From: JACQSR01 sp042577505
GTDB taxonomy: Archaea > Nanobdellota > Nanobdellia > Woesearchaeales > JACQSR01
Length of the DNA stretch: 22,596 nucleotides
Assembly (NCBI GenBank): GCA_042577505.1
Contig: JBHPEA010000022.1
Coordinates: forward strand, 1-22,596
Direction of reading: 5' to 3'
Position numbers and translations under genes: made by a program. Shown here in pieces: positions 16,836 through 22,596 of this stretch. Every line of letters begins with the position of its first letter. Positions within the stretch are counted from its first letter, which is position 1. The notes under the pieces were generated by a model, which worked only from the letters and a program-made list of their open reading frames with translations, did no database searches and was not told the origin of the DNA.

Positions 16836-17587
16836 TTGATTATGTGTATATATTCTCCATGAGTGAAAAATCCTAATAGCTGGTTGTCTTGAGCTAGTTT
16901 TGGGAAGACATCCCTTTCTAATGAAATTGTTGTTTTGGATATAAAGTTGAGAATTTCAGGTTTGAAAATATAGATACCTGCATTTACAACATGAGATGTT
17001 GCTTTTTTAGGTTTTTCAGTAAATTCGATGATAATATCACCATCGAGAATGACATTACCATATTGTTCTGGCTTATCTCTTGATATCAATCCCATAGTTG
17101 CAATGTTATCATTCTGTTTATGTTTGTCAATCATTTTTCTTAGATTAAAGTCGTTATAGACATCACCAGAAATTACTACAGCGTCATTAAGTATGACATC
17201 TTTAGCTCCAAACAAGGCGGATGCGTTTCCCTTTGCTTCTTTCTCGATAATGTTAACTTTAATCTTAGATTTTGAAATTTCCTCTAGAAATTGATTAATA
17301 TTTTTTGTATGCTGGGTTACAATAAAGATATTTATAATTCCATTTCTTTGGAGAAATTCAATTTGTGAAAGAATATATGTTTTTCCTCGGAAAGGTTTCA
17401 AAGTAAGTACCTGTTGTTCTCCTTTTAAGAGAATAATCGCAGTATCGATATTTTCTTCTTTTAATCCTTTTTTGAGGTAAAATTCGATTGCTTGAGATCT
17501 CGAACGGATAATGGATCCATCAACTTTTGAATCAAGAAGCTTAAGGACATTATTATCTAGACTTATTGCAATCTTTTGTTTTTTCAT
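16832..17587 (-). CDS. Ribbon-helix-helix domain fused to a degenerate sugar nucleotidyltransferase domain
   Basis: The 251-aa protein begins with a CopG/MetJ-like ribbon-helix-helix DNA-binding domain (KIAISLD strand, then two helices, about 3-45). Residues 48-251 align by eye with RmlA/GlmU-type sugar-1-phosphate nucleotidyltransferases: ISGDVYND (140-146), EQYGNVILDGD, FTEKPKK, VNAGIYIFKPEIL and SLERDVFPKLA are all recognisable. The N-terminal GGxGTRLxPLT nucleotide loop is replaced by LLKGEQQVLTLKPF (53-66), and the protein stops where the W-x-DIGTP metal-binding segment normally lies. It is probably not catalytic. I infer a transcription factor sensing a nucleotide or sugar phosphate. 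It is first in the operon with the glycosidase and acyltransferase, and its own promoter contains a likely operator. Confidence 0.85.
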   Translation of the reverse strand: MKKQKIAISLDNNVLKLLDSKVDGSIIRSRSQAIEFYLKKGLKEENIDTAIILLKGEQQVLTLKPFRGKTYILSQIEFLQRNGIINIFIVTQHTKNINQFLEEISKSKIKVNIIEKEAKGNASALFGAKDVILNDAVVISGDVYNDFNLRKMIDKHKQNDNIATMGLISRDKPEQYGNVILDGDIIIEFTEKPKKATSHVVNAGIYIFKPEILNFISKTTISLERDVFPKLAQDNQLLGFFTHGEYIHIIK

Positions 17588-17591
17588 AATA

Positions 17592-17613
17592 GGTATGAAT
17601 TTTGAATACTTTT
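17592..17613. promoter_or_regulatory. Candidate operator in the RHH-fusion promoter
   Basis: GGTATGAA (17592-17599), 6 nt, ATACTTTT (17606-17613), with GTAT/ATAC forming an inverted repeat. It lies between the minus-strand TATA box and the start codon of the RHH-fusion gene. Seventeen of its 22 positions match the element at 19009-19030. Confidence 0.55.
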
Positions 17614-17618
17614 AAAGT
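17608..17618 (-). promoter_or_regulatory. TATA box of the RHH-fusion operon
   Basis: ACTTTTAAAGT is centred 26 nt from the ATG at 17587, predicting a leaderless transcript. It partly overlaps the candidate operator, so a bound protein would exclude TBP. Confidence 0.5.
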
Positions 17619-17664
17619 TTTACTTCGAATCTGTAATTATCATTAAGTGGTGAATAATGGTAAA

Positions 17665-17675
17665 GCTTTATAAAA
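17665..17675 (+). promoter_or_regulatory. TATA box of the 411-aa gene
   Basis: GCTTTATAAAA is centred 27 nt before the ATG at 17697, a leaderless arrangement. It is divergent from the RHH-fusion promoter within the same 109-nt intergenic region. Confidence 0.55.
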
Positions 17676-17696
17676 AAAATATATTTTGTTGGTTTA

Positions 17697-18932
17697 ATGG
17701 CAGGCGATGATGAAGAAACAGAGTTTATGGAAAGATTAATGGGCACTAATGGGGATTCTAATGGGAAGAAGCCGTCAGGAAGCACAACGGTTACTGATTT
17801 ACCAATTATTCCAGACAGAACATCACCCGATCCTTCTGCGCCTAGTTCAGGTCAACCTATCGATCCATCTGTTGAAGATTTAGCAAAGGGATCTTCTACA
17901 ATATTACCAGATAGTGCTTATCCTAAGGTGGGTCCTATTGAAGTTGTTGAAGTTCCTGAGTATCTAAAAGATCTTGGAGTGGCAGCAGTGGAAGAGCAAA
18001 GTGCTCCTACTATTAGGATTCCAAGTCGACCGCAAAGAGAATTAGCTTCAGTCAGGGATCAATTAGCCGATAGAACCACACAATTAGAAGATGCAAAAAA
18101 AGGAATACTGGAAATTGCACAATCCTACCAGGGGGAGTTAGATAAAACATACGAATTGGAGCGTGAGAACAGAGAATTGAGAACTGCATTTGTAAGGCAA
18201 TGGGGTTTTGAGGAGAGAGTAAGGTTGTTAAAAGAGTCTATAGCAAGAGGAGAAACACCAGGAATTAGTCATACTGATGAAAGAAATATCGAGTCACTAT
18301 TTGGATTGGTTGCAAGATTGGAAAGTTCGATAGAGACAAAGGATTTTATTTTTAAGGGGTATGCTAGGAGAATAAATGGACTAGAAGATCAATTAGGAAT
18401 ATCAGGAATAGTTAGTTATGATCAAGGACTTGAGATGCTTACTGGAGATCTTGGAGATATCGGTTATGATGGTTTATTGAAAGGAGTTCTGTCAGAGATG
18501 TATAGGAATGGAAGAGAAGCTTATAACATGTCATTGTCTTTGGTTTTAAGACAACAGGAAGAGTACAATTTTGGGGTTGAAGATAATTTCCCTCCAATTA
18601 AATTAAAAGATTTTAATGGTTATCGGGCATTAGAACATAGTGGAGTAAGAGTAATTTTTTCTGGAGTTGAGTTTCCATTCAAAGAAATTGAAGACCAGGA
18701 TGTAGAAGTTAAATTATTATTTAGAAAGGATCGTGATAATGGTGGTGATTACCTTTTCAATGAAGAAAGTAGATTAAATCTAGAGAGAGATAGGGGAAGG
18801 TTATTGGAGGCTTTTAGATATGGATTTGAAAGAGCTTTTAGGGAAGACTTATTAAGAAATCCTGATGTAAGGAAAAATTTAATTGAACAGCCAGGATTGG
18901 CTTTTAAGGTTGTAGAACATTATAAAGGGTAG
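17697..18932 (+). CDS. Unknown 411-aa soluble protein with coiled coil
   Basis: No family is recognised. Residues 1-110 are Pro/Ser/Asp-rich and probably disordered. Residues about 112-165 form a likely coiled coil (RELASVRDQLADRTTQLEDA region), and a helical stretch continues to about 230. The rest (240-411) is mixed, with many charged residues and no transmembrane helix or signal peptide, so it is probably cytosolic. It is divergently transcribed from the RHH-fusion operon and sits just before the heptose operon. A structural or scaffold role is possible but unsupported. The start is fixed by the leaderless TATA spacing. Confidence 0.75.
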   Translation: MAGDDEETEFMERLMGTNGDSNGKKPSGSTTVTDLPIIPDRTSPDPSAPSSGQPIDPSVEDLAKGSSTILPDSAYPKVGPIEVVEVPEYLKDLGVAAVEEQSAPTIRIPSRPQRELASVRDQLADRTTQLEDAKKGILEIAQSYQGELDKTYELERENRELRTAFVRQWGFEERVRLLKESIARGETPGISHTDERNIESLFGLVARLESSIETKDFIFKGYARRINGLEDQLGISGIVSYDQGLEMLTGDLGDIGYDGLLKGVLSEMYRNGREAYNMSLSLVLRQQEEYNFGVEDNFPPIKLKDFNGYRALEHSGVRVIFSGVEFPFKEIEDQDVEVKLLFRKDRDNGGDYLFNEESRLNLERDRGRLLEAFRYGFERAFREDLLRNPDVRKNLIEQPGLAFKVVEHYKG

Positions 18933-18949
18933 GTAGTTATTGTATTTTC

Positions 18950-18963
18950 TTTCTATATAGAAA
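18950..18963. repeat. Perfect 14-bp palindrome after the 411-aa gene
   Basis: TTTCTATATAGAAA lies in a T-rich stretch 17 nt after the stop codon. It may be part of a terminator for the 411-aa gene or an upstream site of the heptose promoter. Confidence 0.4.
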
Positions 18964-18980
18964 ATAATTCTTTTAGCGAA

Positions 18981-18991
18981 ACTTTTATATA
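18981..18991 (+). promoter_or_regulatory. TATA box of the heptose operon
   Basis: ACTTTTATATA predicts transcription from about 19012, giving a leader of about 31 nt with an SD-like GGGTGG (19031-19036) before the gmhA ATG. It is the only clear promoter for the four genes. Confidence 0.55.
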
Positions 18992-19008
18992 GTATAGGTA
19001 CTTCTATT

Positions 19009-19030
19009 GGTATGAAGAGTTCATACTTTT
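19009..19030. promoter_or_regulatory. Candidate operator at the start of the heptose operon transcript
   Basis: GGTATGAA (19009-19016), 6 nt, ATACTTTT (19023-19030). Inside it, GTATGAA and TTCATAC form a perfect 7-bp inverted repeat with a 3-nt centre (19010-19026). It covers the predicted transcription start and ends at the SD-like GGGTGG. It matches the element in the RHH-fusion promoter. A weaker AGTA/TACT repeat lies at 18991-19002. Confidence 0.6.
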
Positions 19031-19042
19031 GGGTGGTTAAGC

Positions 19043-19594
19043 ATGGAAGAAAAAATAAATCAGAGTATTGAAGAGGGAGTTCATATTATTAGTAATATTA
19101 GGGATGTTTCTAATGATATTTCTAAAGCTGGATTGATGATGAAGGAATGTTTAGCTAAAGGTAATAAGATTTTAATTATGGGGAATGGTGGAAGTGCATC
19201 TCAAGCATCCCATGTTGCTGGAGAAATCGTTGGGAGATTCAAGAAAGAGAGAAAAGGGATGCCATGTATTGCATTGACAACTGATATTTCTGTAATAACT
19301 GCTATTGGTAACGATTATGGTTTTGAAAAAATCTTTGAAAGGCAAGTTGAAGCTTTAGCTAAAGAAGGAGACATCTTAATTGGATTGAGTACCAGCGGTA
19401 ATAGTGAAAATGTAGTTCTTGGTTTGAATAAAGGAAGAGAATTAGGGTGTAAATTAATTACATTGACAGGTAATGATGGCGGAAAAATGAAAGATGTTGA
19501 TATTAATATTAATATTAACTCTTCTAATACACCAAGAGTCCAAGAAGCACATATTATGATATTACATATGTTATGTGAAATTATAGAGGCGTGA
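19043..19594 (+). CDS. gmhA: Sedoheptulose-7-phosphate isomerase
   Basis: The 183-aa SIS-domain protein is of full GmhA length (E. coli 192 aa). It converts sedoheptulose 7-phosphate to D-glycero-D-manno-heptose 7-phosphate in the cytosol, the first step of ADP-heptose synthesis. Visible features are GNGGSA (47-52), the zinc-site pair H57/E61 in SHVAGEIVGRF, STSGNSENV (116-124), and C-terminal RVQEAHIMILH with Q167 and H175, which matches the catalytic and metal-binding end of bacterial GmhA. The related DiaA lacks this full set. It is first of four tightly packed genes, with an SD-like GGGTGG six nt upstream of the ATG. Confidence 0.93.
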   Translation: MEEKINQSIEEGVHIISNIRDVSNDISKAGLMMKECLAKGNKILIMGNGGSASQASHVAGEIVGRFKKERKGMPCIALTTDISVITAIGNDYGFEKIFERQVEALAKEGDILIGLSTSGNSENVVLGLNKGRELGCKLITLTGNDGGKMKDVDINININSSNTPRVQEAHIMILHMLCEIIEA

Positions 19595-19598
19595 AAAA

Positions 19599-20582
19599 AT
19601 GGAAGTAATCAATTTGATCAGAAATATGCTGGGTAAAAGAATTTTAGTAATTGGGGATTTGATGTTGGACAAATATGTATGGGGAACGGTATCAAGAATC
19701 TCTCCAGAAGCTCCTGTCCAAATTGTTGATGTTTCAAAAGAAAGTTATGCAATTGGCGGTGCTGGAAATACTGCAGTTAATATTACTACATTAGGTGGTG
19801 AGGCATTTATTATCGGAGTTGCAGGAGATGATAGATCTTGGAAAATGTTAGAAGAGCAAATGAAGGGTAGGAGAATAAGTGTTAGTGGTATTATTTTAAG
19901 CGACAATAATAGAACAACTAGGAAAGTAAGAGTCATGGGCGGTAAACAACAACTATTGAGATTTGATTATGAGTGTAAAAAATTTCTTGATGAGCATACT
20001 GAAAACGAGATAATTAAGAAGATTGAAGAAGTAGTTGATGATGTTGATGTTATTTTAATTTCAGATTACGCTAAAGGTATTGTAACTCAAAAAGTAATTG
20101 ATTTTGTTGTTGAAGTTTCAAAAAGAAATAATAAGAAAGTTGTAATGGATCCAAAGCCATTGAATAAAGTTGATTATAATGGAGCTTATTTAATAACACC
20201 GAATCAAAAGGAAGCTTGTGATTTGGTTGGATGGAAAGACTGTCCTGATGATAAAATTGGTGAGCTTGGGAATTTGTTGAAAGAAAGATATGGTTGTGCT
20301 GTTTTAATTACCCGTGGTGAGAAGGGTATGGTTTTATTTGAAGATGGCATGGCTACTAACATTAATACAATTGCTAAAGATGTTTTTGATGTGAGTGGAG
20401 CAGGAGACACAGTAGTGGCAACGCTTGGTTTAAGTTTAGCAGCAGGAGCAACATTACAAGAAGCTGCAGTAATTGCAAATTATGCAGCGGGGGTAGTTGT
20501 TGGAAAGCTTGGAACGTCGACATTAACCGCAGAAGAATTGGAGAACAGCATTAAAAATGGAAAAAGCAATATTTCTAGATAG
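19599..20582 (+). CDS. hldA: D-glycero-beta-D-manno-heptose-7-phosphate kinase (HldE N-terminal domain as a separate protein)
   Basis: The 327-aa PfkB/ribokinase-family protein corresponds to the kinase half of HldE/RfaE. It phosphorylates heptose 7-phosphate at C1 to the beta-1,7-bisphosphate. The start GDLMLDKYVWGTVSRISPEAP (19-39) is characteristic of HldE. IGGAGNTAVN (52-61), DPKP (184-187), TPNQKEA (200-206) and the anion-hole/catalytic-base motif SGAGDT (266-271, base D270) are present. It starts four nt after gmhA with an SD-like GAGGCGTGA, and its 3' end overlaps gmhB by 26 nt. In E. coli this domain is fused to the adenylyltransferase; here the two are separate genes with gmhB between them. 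Confidence 0.93.
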   Translation: MEVINLIRNMLGKRILVIGDLMLDKYVWGTVSRISPEAPVQIVDVSKESYAIGGAGNTAVNITTLGGEAFIIGVAGDDRSWKMLEEQMKGRRISVSGIILSDNNRTTRKVRVMGGKQQLLRFDYECKKFLDEHTENEIIKKIEEVVDDVDVILISDYAKGIVTQKVIDFVVEVSKRNNKKVVMDPKPLNKVDYNGAYLITPNQKEACDLVGWKDCPDDKIGELGNLLKERYGCAVLITRGEKGMVLFEDGMATNINTIAKDVFDVSGAGDTVVATLGLSLAAGATLQEAAVIANYAAGVVVGKLGTSTLTAEELENSIKNGKSNISR

Positions 20583-21084
20583 GGACGGGGTATTAAATGA
20601 AGATAGAGAAGGCTATCCTCATAAATCTGAACACTTAATATTAGCCAAGAATTCAATTGAAGGAATGAAATTATTATCAGAAATGGACTTTAAGAGAATA
20701 TTAGTTACAAATCAATCAGGTGTTGGAGTGGGTAAGTTTGCAAAAGAAGATTTTTATTCATTCAACGAAGCTTTGTTTAGTCAGGTTGGAAATGTTCATG
20801 ATGTATTTGTTTGTTTTCATCATAAAGAAGAAGGATGTGAATGTAGGAAACCTTCAGCGAAAATGCTAGAAGATGCAGCAGAGAAACATGATATTGATTT
20901 GAGTAAGAGTTTTGTAATAGGTGATCAAGATAGGGATATTGAAATGGGAATAAATGCAGGATGTAGGACTATTTTTATAAAATCTGGTGCATATGGTTCT
21001 CATAAGAGTAATGGAGAAAAAGCAAACTTTATTGCAAAAGATTTATTGGATGCTGTTGAATGGATAAAACAAAATGAAAACTAA
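20557..21084 (+). CDS. gmhB: D-glycero-beta-D-manno-heptose-1,7-bisphosphate 7-phosphatase
   Basis: The 175-aa HAD-family phosphatase has the nucleophile motif FLDRDGVLNED (D8, D10), TNQSGVG as motif II, CRKPS with the motif III Lys, and GDQDRDIEMG as motif IV. A zinc-type cluster C-x-H-x5-C-x-C (in CFHHKEEGCECRKP) matches the Cys/His loop of GmhB, though it is shorter than in E. coli. It removes the C7 phosphate, giving heptose 1-phosphate for adenylylation. The ATG at 20557 lies inside the hldA end, and the 3' end overlaps hldC by 11 nt, so expression is tightly coupled. Confidence 0.92.
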   Translation: MEKAIFLDRDGVLNEDREGYPHKSEHLILAKNSIEGMKLLSEMDFKRILVTNQSGVGVGKFAKEDFYSFNEALFSQVGNVHDVFVCFHHKEEGCECRKPSAKMLEDAAEKHDIDLSKSFVIGDQDRDIEMGINAGCRTIFIKSGAYGSHKSNGEKANFIAKDLLDAVEWIKQNEN

Positions 21085-21526
21085 AGAAGAAATAATTAAA
21101 ATTGTGAAAAATTTAAAGGGTGAAGGAAAGACTGTAGTAGGTTGTAGTGGAGCGTTTGATATTCTTCATGTTGGACATATTAAATATTTAAGAGAAGCAA
21201 AAGCACAAGGGGATGTTTTGATTGTTTTTTTAAATTCTGATAGTTCAATAAAGAGTTATAAGAGCGAAGACAGGCCTTTGAATAACGAGAATGATAGAGC
21301 TGAAGTTTTATCTGCACTTTCAATAGTTGACTACGTTGTTGTTTTTAATGAAGATAATCCAGTTGAATTACTTAAGGAAATCCATGTTGACGTTTATTGT
21401 AATGGTGAGGAGTATGGAGAAAATTGTGTTGAAGCTGAGACAGTTAAAAGTAATGGTGGGAAGATTCATTTGATTAAAAGATTTGGAGATTATTCTACAA
21501 CTGCAATAATTGAAAAAAGTAAATGA
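21074..21526 (+). CDS. hldC: D-glycero-beta-D-manno-heptose 1-phosphate adenylyltransferase (HldE C-terminal domain as a separate protein)
   Basis: The 150-aa cytidylyltransferase-fold protein has the ATP-binding HxGH motif in FDILHVGHIKYL (H32-H35), NSDSS (54-58), the substrate-loop EDRPLNNENDRAEVL and the ending STTAIIEK (141-148). These match the C-terminal half of HldE rather than glycerol-3-phosphate cytidylyltransferase. It joins AMP to heptose 1-phosphate to give ADP-D-glycero-beta-D-manno-heptose, the last step encoded here. No HldD-type 6-epimerase is found in the window, so the D,D form may be the end product, or an epimerase lies elsewhere. Its stop directly abuts the stop of the convergent gene. 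Confidence 0.92.
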   Translation: MKTKEEIIKIVKNLKGEGKTVVGCSGAFDILHVGHIKYLREAKAQGDVLIVFLNSDSSIKSYKSEDRPLNNENDRAEVLSALSIVDYVVVFNEDNPVELLKEIHVDVYCNGEEYGENCVEAETVKSNGGKIHLIKRFGDYSTTAIIEKSK

Positions 21527-22084
21527 TTAAGATTGTCTCTGTACTTGTTGGCTTATTTGACGATAAACCATCATAGCATTTGATTGTTCTCTTCCAGATT
21601 GCATAACGTGAATGAAAACCAAGAACGGATCTAATGGAGTAGCTCGGTTAATATCATCTACTTGTTCTGGTAAAAAACTCTCCGGATCTTTCTCGTATTC
21701 TCTTCTTAGAAAAGATCGTGTATCCTCAATCATATTAGAATAACTATAACCCCTTGAACGAACCATAACTGCTTCAGGATTTTCCATTACTACTTTTGCA
21801 ATGCTACCATCATATTCACAAAGTCTTATTGTTGGAGTGGGATTACTGCCTCCTGTAATTTCAAGAGAAGCCATGTAATGTTTTGTTACCTCATTTTTTC
21901 CTTTACCTGAAGTCACACGAAAATCGAATCTGTAGAATTTAGAAGTATCTTCATCATCAGGATTGGATTTTCTCACAAATCCTCTTTTTTCACCACTTGG
22001 ATCTGGAGTTCTTTCATATTTGTTTGCAAGTGCAACTATCTTGTCCATTAGATCTTCTTTCTTAACAGTAACTCCAAATGACAT
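21527..22084 (-). CDS. Unknown 185-aa soluble protein
   Basis: No family is recognised. Residues 1-25 look helical, 45-110 contain alternating strands (FYRFDFRVTSG, HYMASLEITGG, TIRLCEYDG), and 115-185 are helical with a Gln-rich end (RQISQQVQRQS). There is no signal peptide or transmembrane helix, and only one Cys. It is convergent with hldC with no gap between the stop codons. A TATA-like element lies about 45 nt upstream (22125-22139), which would leave a leader of about 20 nt without an obvious SD. Confidence 0.72.
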   Translation of the reverse strand: MSFGVTVKKEDLMDKIVALANKYERTPDPSGEKRGFVRKSNPDDEDTSKFYRFDFRVTSGKGKNEVTKHYMASLEITGGSNPTPTIRLCEYDGSIAKVVMENPEAVMVRSRGYSYSNMIEDTRSFLRREYEKDPESFLPEQVDDINRATPLDPFLVFIHVMQSGREQSNAMMVYRQISQQVQRQS

Positions 22085-22124
22085 ATTTGTTATCTCTATC
22101 TAATAGTAACAGGTGTATATTTGA

Positions 22125-22139
22125 GTTTATAAATATTTG
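22125..22139 (-). promoter_or_regulatory. TATA-like element of the 185-aa gene
   Basis: Reads CAAATATTTATAAAC on the minus strand. It predicts a start near 22105, about 20 nt before the ATG at 22084. Confidence 0.4.
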
Positions 22140-22146
22140 GCACATA

Positions 22147-22158
22147 GATTTAAATATA
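22147..22158 (+). promoter_or_regulatory. TATA box of the stomatin-like gene
   Basis: GATTTAAATATA is centred about 30 nt before the ATG at 22183, predicting a start a few nt upstream of the codon (near-leaderless). It is divergent from the promoter of the 185-aa gene in a 98-nt gap. Confidence 0.45.
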
Positions 22159-22182
22159 CTCATTTGTTAGCTCTAAGTAAAG

Positions 22183-22596
22183 ATGGTGTTTGATTATAGT
22201 TATATACCTTATGTTGTTGCTGTTGTACTATTAGTTCTAAGCTCTTTGAAGATATACTTTCAGTATCAAAGGGGCGTTCTGTTTACACTTGGTAAGTTTT
22301 CTAAAATTTTACATCCTGGTTTGAGAGTGGTTATTCCAGTTATTCAAGTAGTAAGGAAGATTGATATGAGGTTACATGTTGTAGATGTTCCTCAGCAGAA
22401 TGTTATTTCTAAGGATAATGTTTCAATGAATGTAAACGCTGTTCTTTATTTTAAGGTTTTTAACTCAGAATTGGCAGTCTTGAAGGTTGAGGATTATTAT
22501 TACGCGATAAGTCAATTAGCGCAGACAACTATGCGGAACGTTCTCGGCGAGGTTACTTTAGATGAGTTATTGGGTAAAAGAGATAAACTTTCTGAT
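22183..22596 (+). CDS. Stomatin/SPFH-domain membrane protein, 5' part only
   Basis: 138 codons are open from the ATG at 22183 to the right edge. A hydrophobic N-terminal segment (about 7-22) is followed by QRGVLFTLGKFSKILHPGLR, the typical start of a stomatin/prohibitin SPFH domain, then VVIPVIQVVRKIDMRLHVVDVPQQ and VSMNVNAVLYFKV. This pattern is shared by stomatin-like proteins and slipins, which oligomerise at the membrane and often partner an NfeD protein or a protease. The sequence LAQTTMRNVLGEVTLDELL is also typical. The rest and any partner gene lie outside the window. Confidence 0.9.
   Translation, partial: MVFDYSYIPYVVAVVLLVLSSLKIYFQYQRGVLFTLGKFSKILHPGLRVVIPVIQVVRKIDMRLHVVDVPQQNVISKDNVSMNVNAVLYFKVFNSELAVLKVEDYYYAISQLAQTTMRNVLGEVTLDELLGKRDKLSD

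Noticed and set aside
19043..21526. Alternative reading as a GDP-D-alpha-D-heptose pathway
   Set aside because: The kinase is of the PfkB HldE type, not the GHMP HddA type, and the transferase is HxGH HldC-like, not an HddC guanylyltransferase.

Overview
The window reads as a gene-dense, AT-rich archaeal contig, most likely from a DPANN-type lineage (Woesearchaeota/Pacearchaeota-like; the rank is inferred). Evidence for archaea: an STT3/AglB oligosaccharyltransferase, a geranylgeranyl-reductase-family flavoprotein, a DUF2304 protein beside a dolichyl-phosphate-sugar-synthase-like GT2, and TATA boxes centred about 26 nt upstream of many start codons, which is the geometry of leaderless archaeal transcripts. 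No rRNA, tRNA, CRISPR array, insertion sequence or intergenic gap above 300 nt was seen.

Layout. (1) 1-7074, minus strand: two giant genes. One is a secreted modular protein cut by the left edge (signal peptide, NBR1-like Ig domain, four 98-aa Cys-containing repeats, and a Ca-binding-type DNDGDG repeat array). The other is a 1058-aa protein of unknown function with three degenerate repeats of about 150 aa. Unlike most genes here, both have a leader of roughly 50 nt and a G5 Shine-Dalgarno-like run. (2) 7247-14147, plus strand: GG-reductase, AglB, a DPM-like GT2, DUF2304, a GT9 heptosyltransferase-like enzyme and a short CDF cation transporter. Most of this is a protein N-glycosylation block. 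(3) 14125-17587, minus strand: a three-gene run made of a ribbon-helix-helix/nucleotidyltransferase fusion, a membrane-anchored clan GH-A glycosidase and an HGSNAT-like membrane acyltransferase. (4) 17697-18932, plus: a 411-aa coiled-coil protein of unknown function. (5) 19043-21526, plus: a tight four-gene operon for ADP-D-glycero-beta-D-manno-heptose (gmhA, hldA, gmhB, hldC). (6) 21527-22084, minus: an unknown 185-aa protein. (7) 22183 to the right edge: the start of a stomatin/SPFH protein.

How the parts may fit together. The heptose operon makes an activated heptose usually associated with Gram-negative LPS. The GT9 enzyme could transfer it, GT2/DUF2304 could build or flip the lipid-linked sugar, and AglB could put the glycan on surface proteins. 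The most notable signal is regulatory. The RHH-nucleotidyltransferase fusion lacks two catalytic signatures of sugar nucleotidyltransferases. The same partly palindromic element (GGTATGAA, 6 nt, ATACTTTT) lies in its own promoter and at the predicted transcription start of the heptose operon. This suggests a nucleotide-sugar-sensing repressor controlling heptose synthesis together with a glycan-modifying operon. That regulatory link is inference; the protein features and both DNA elements are visible in the sequence.
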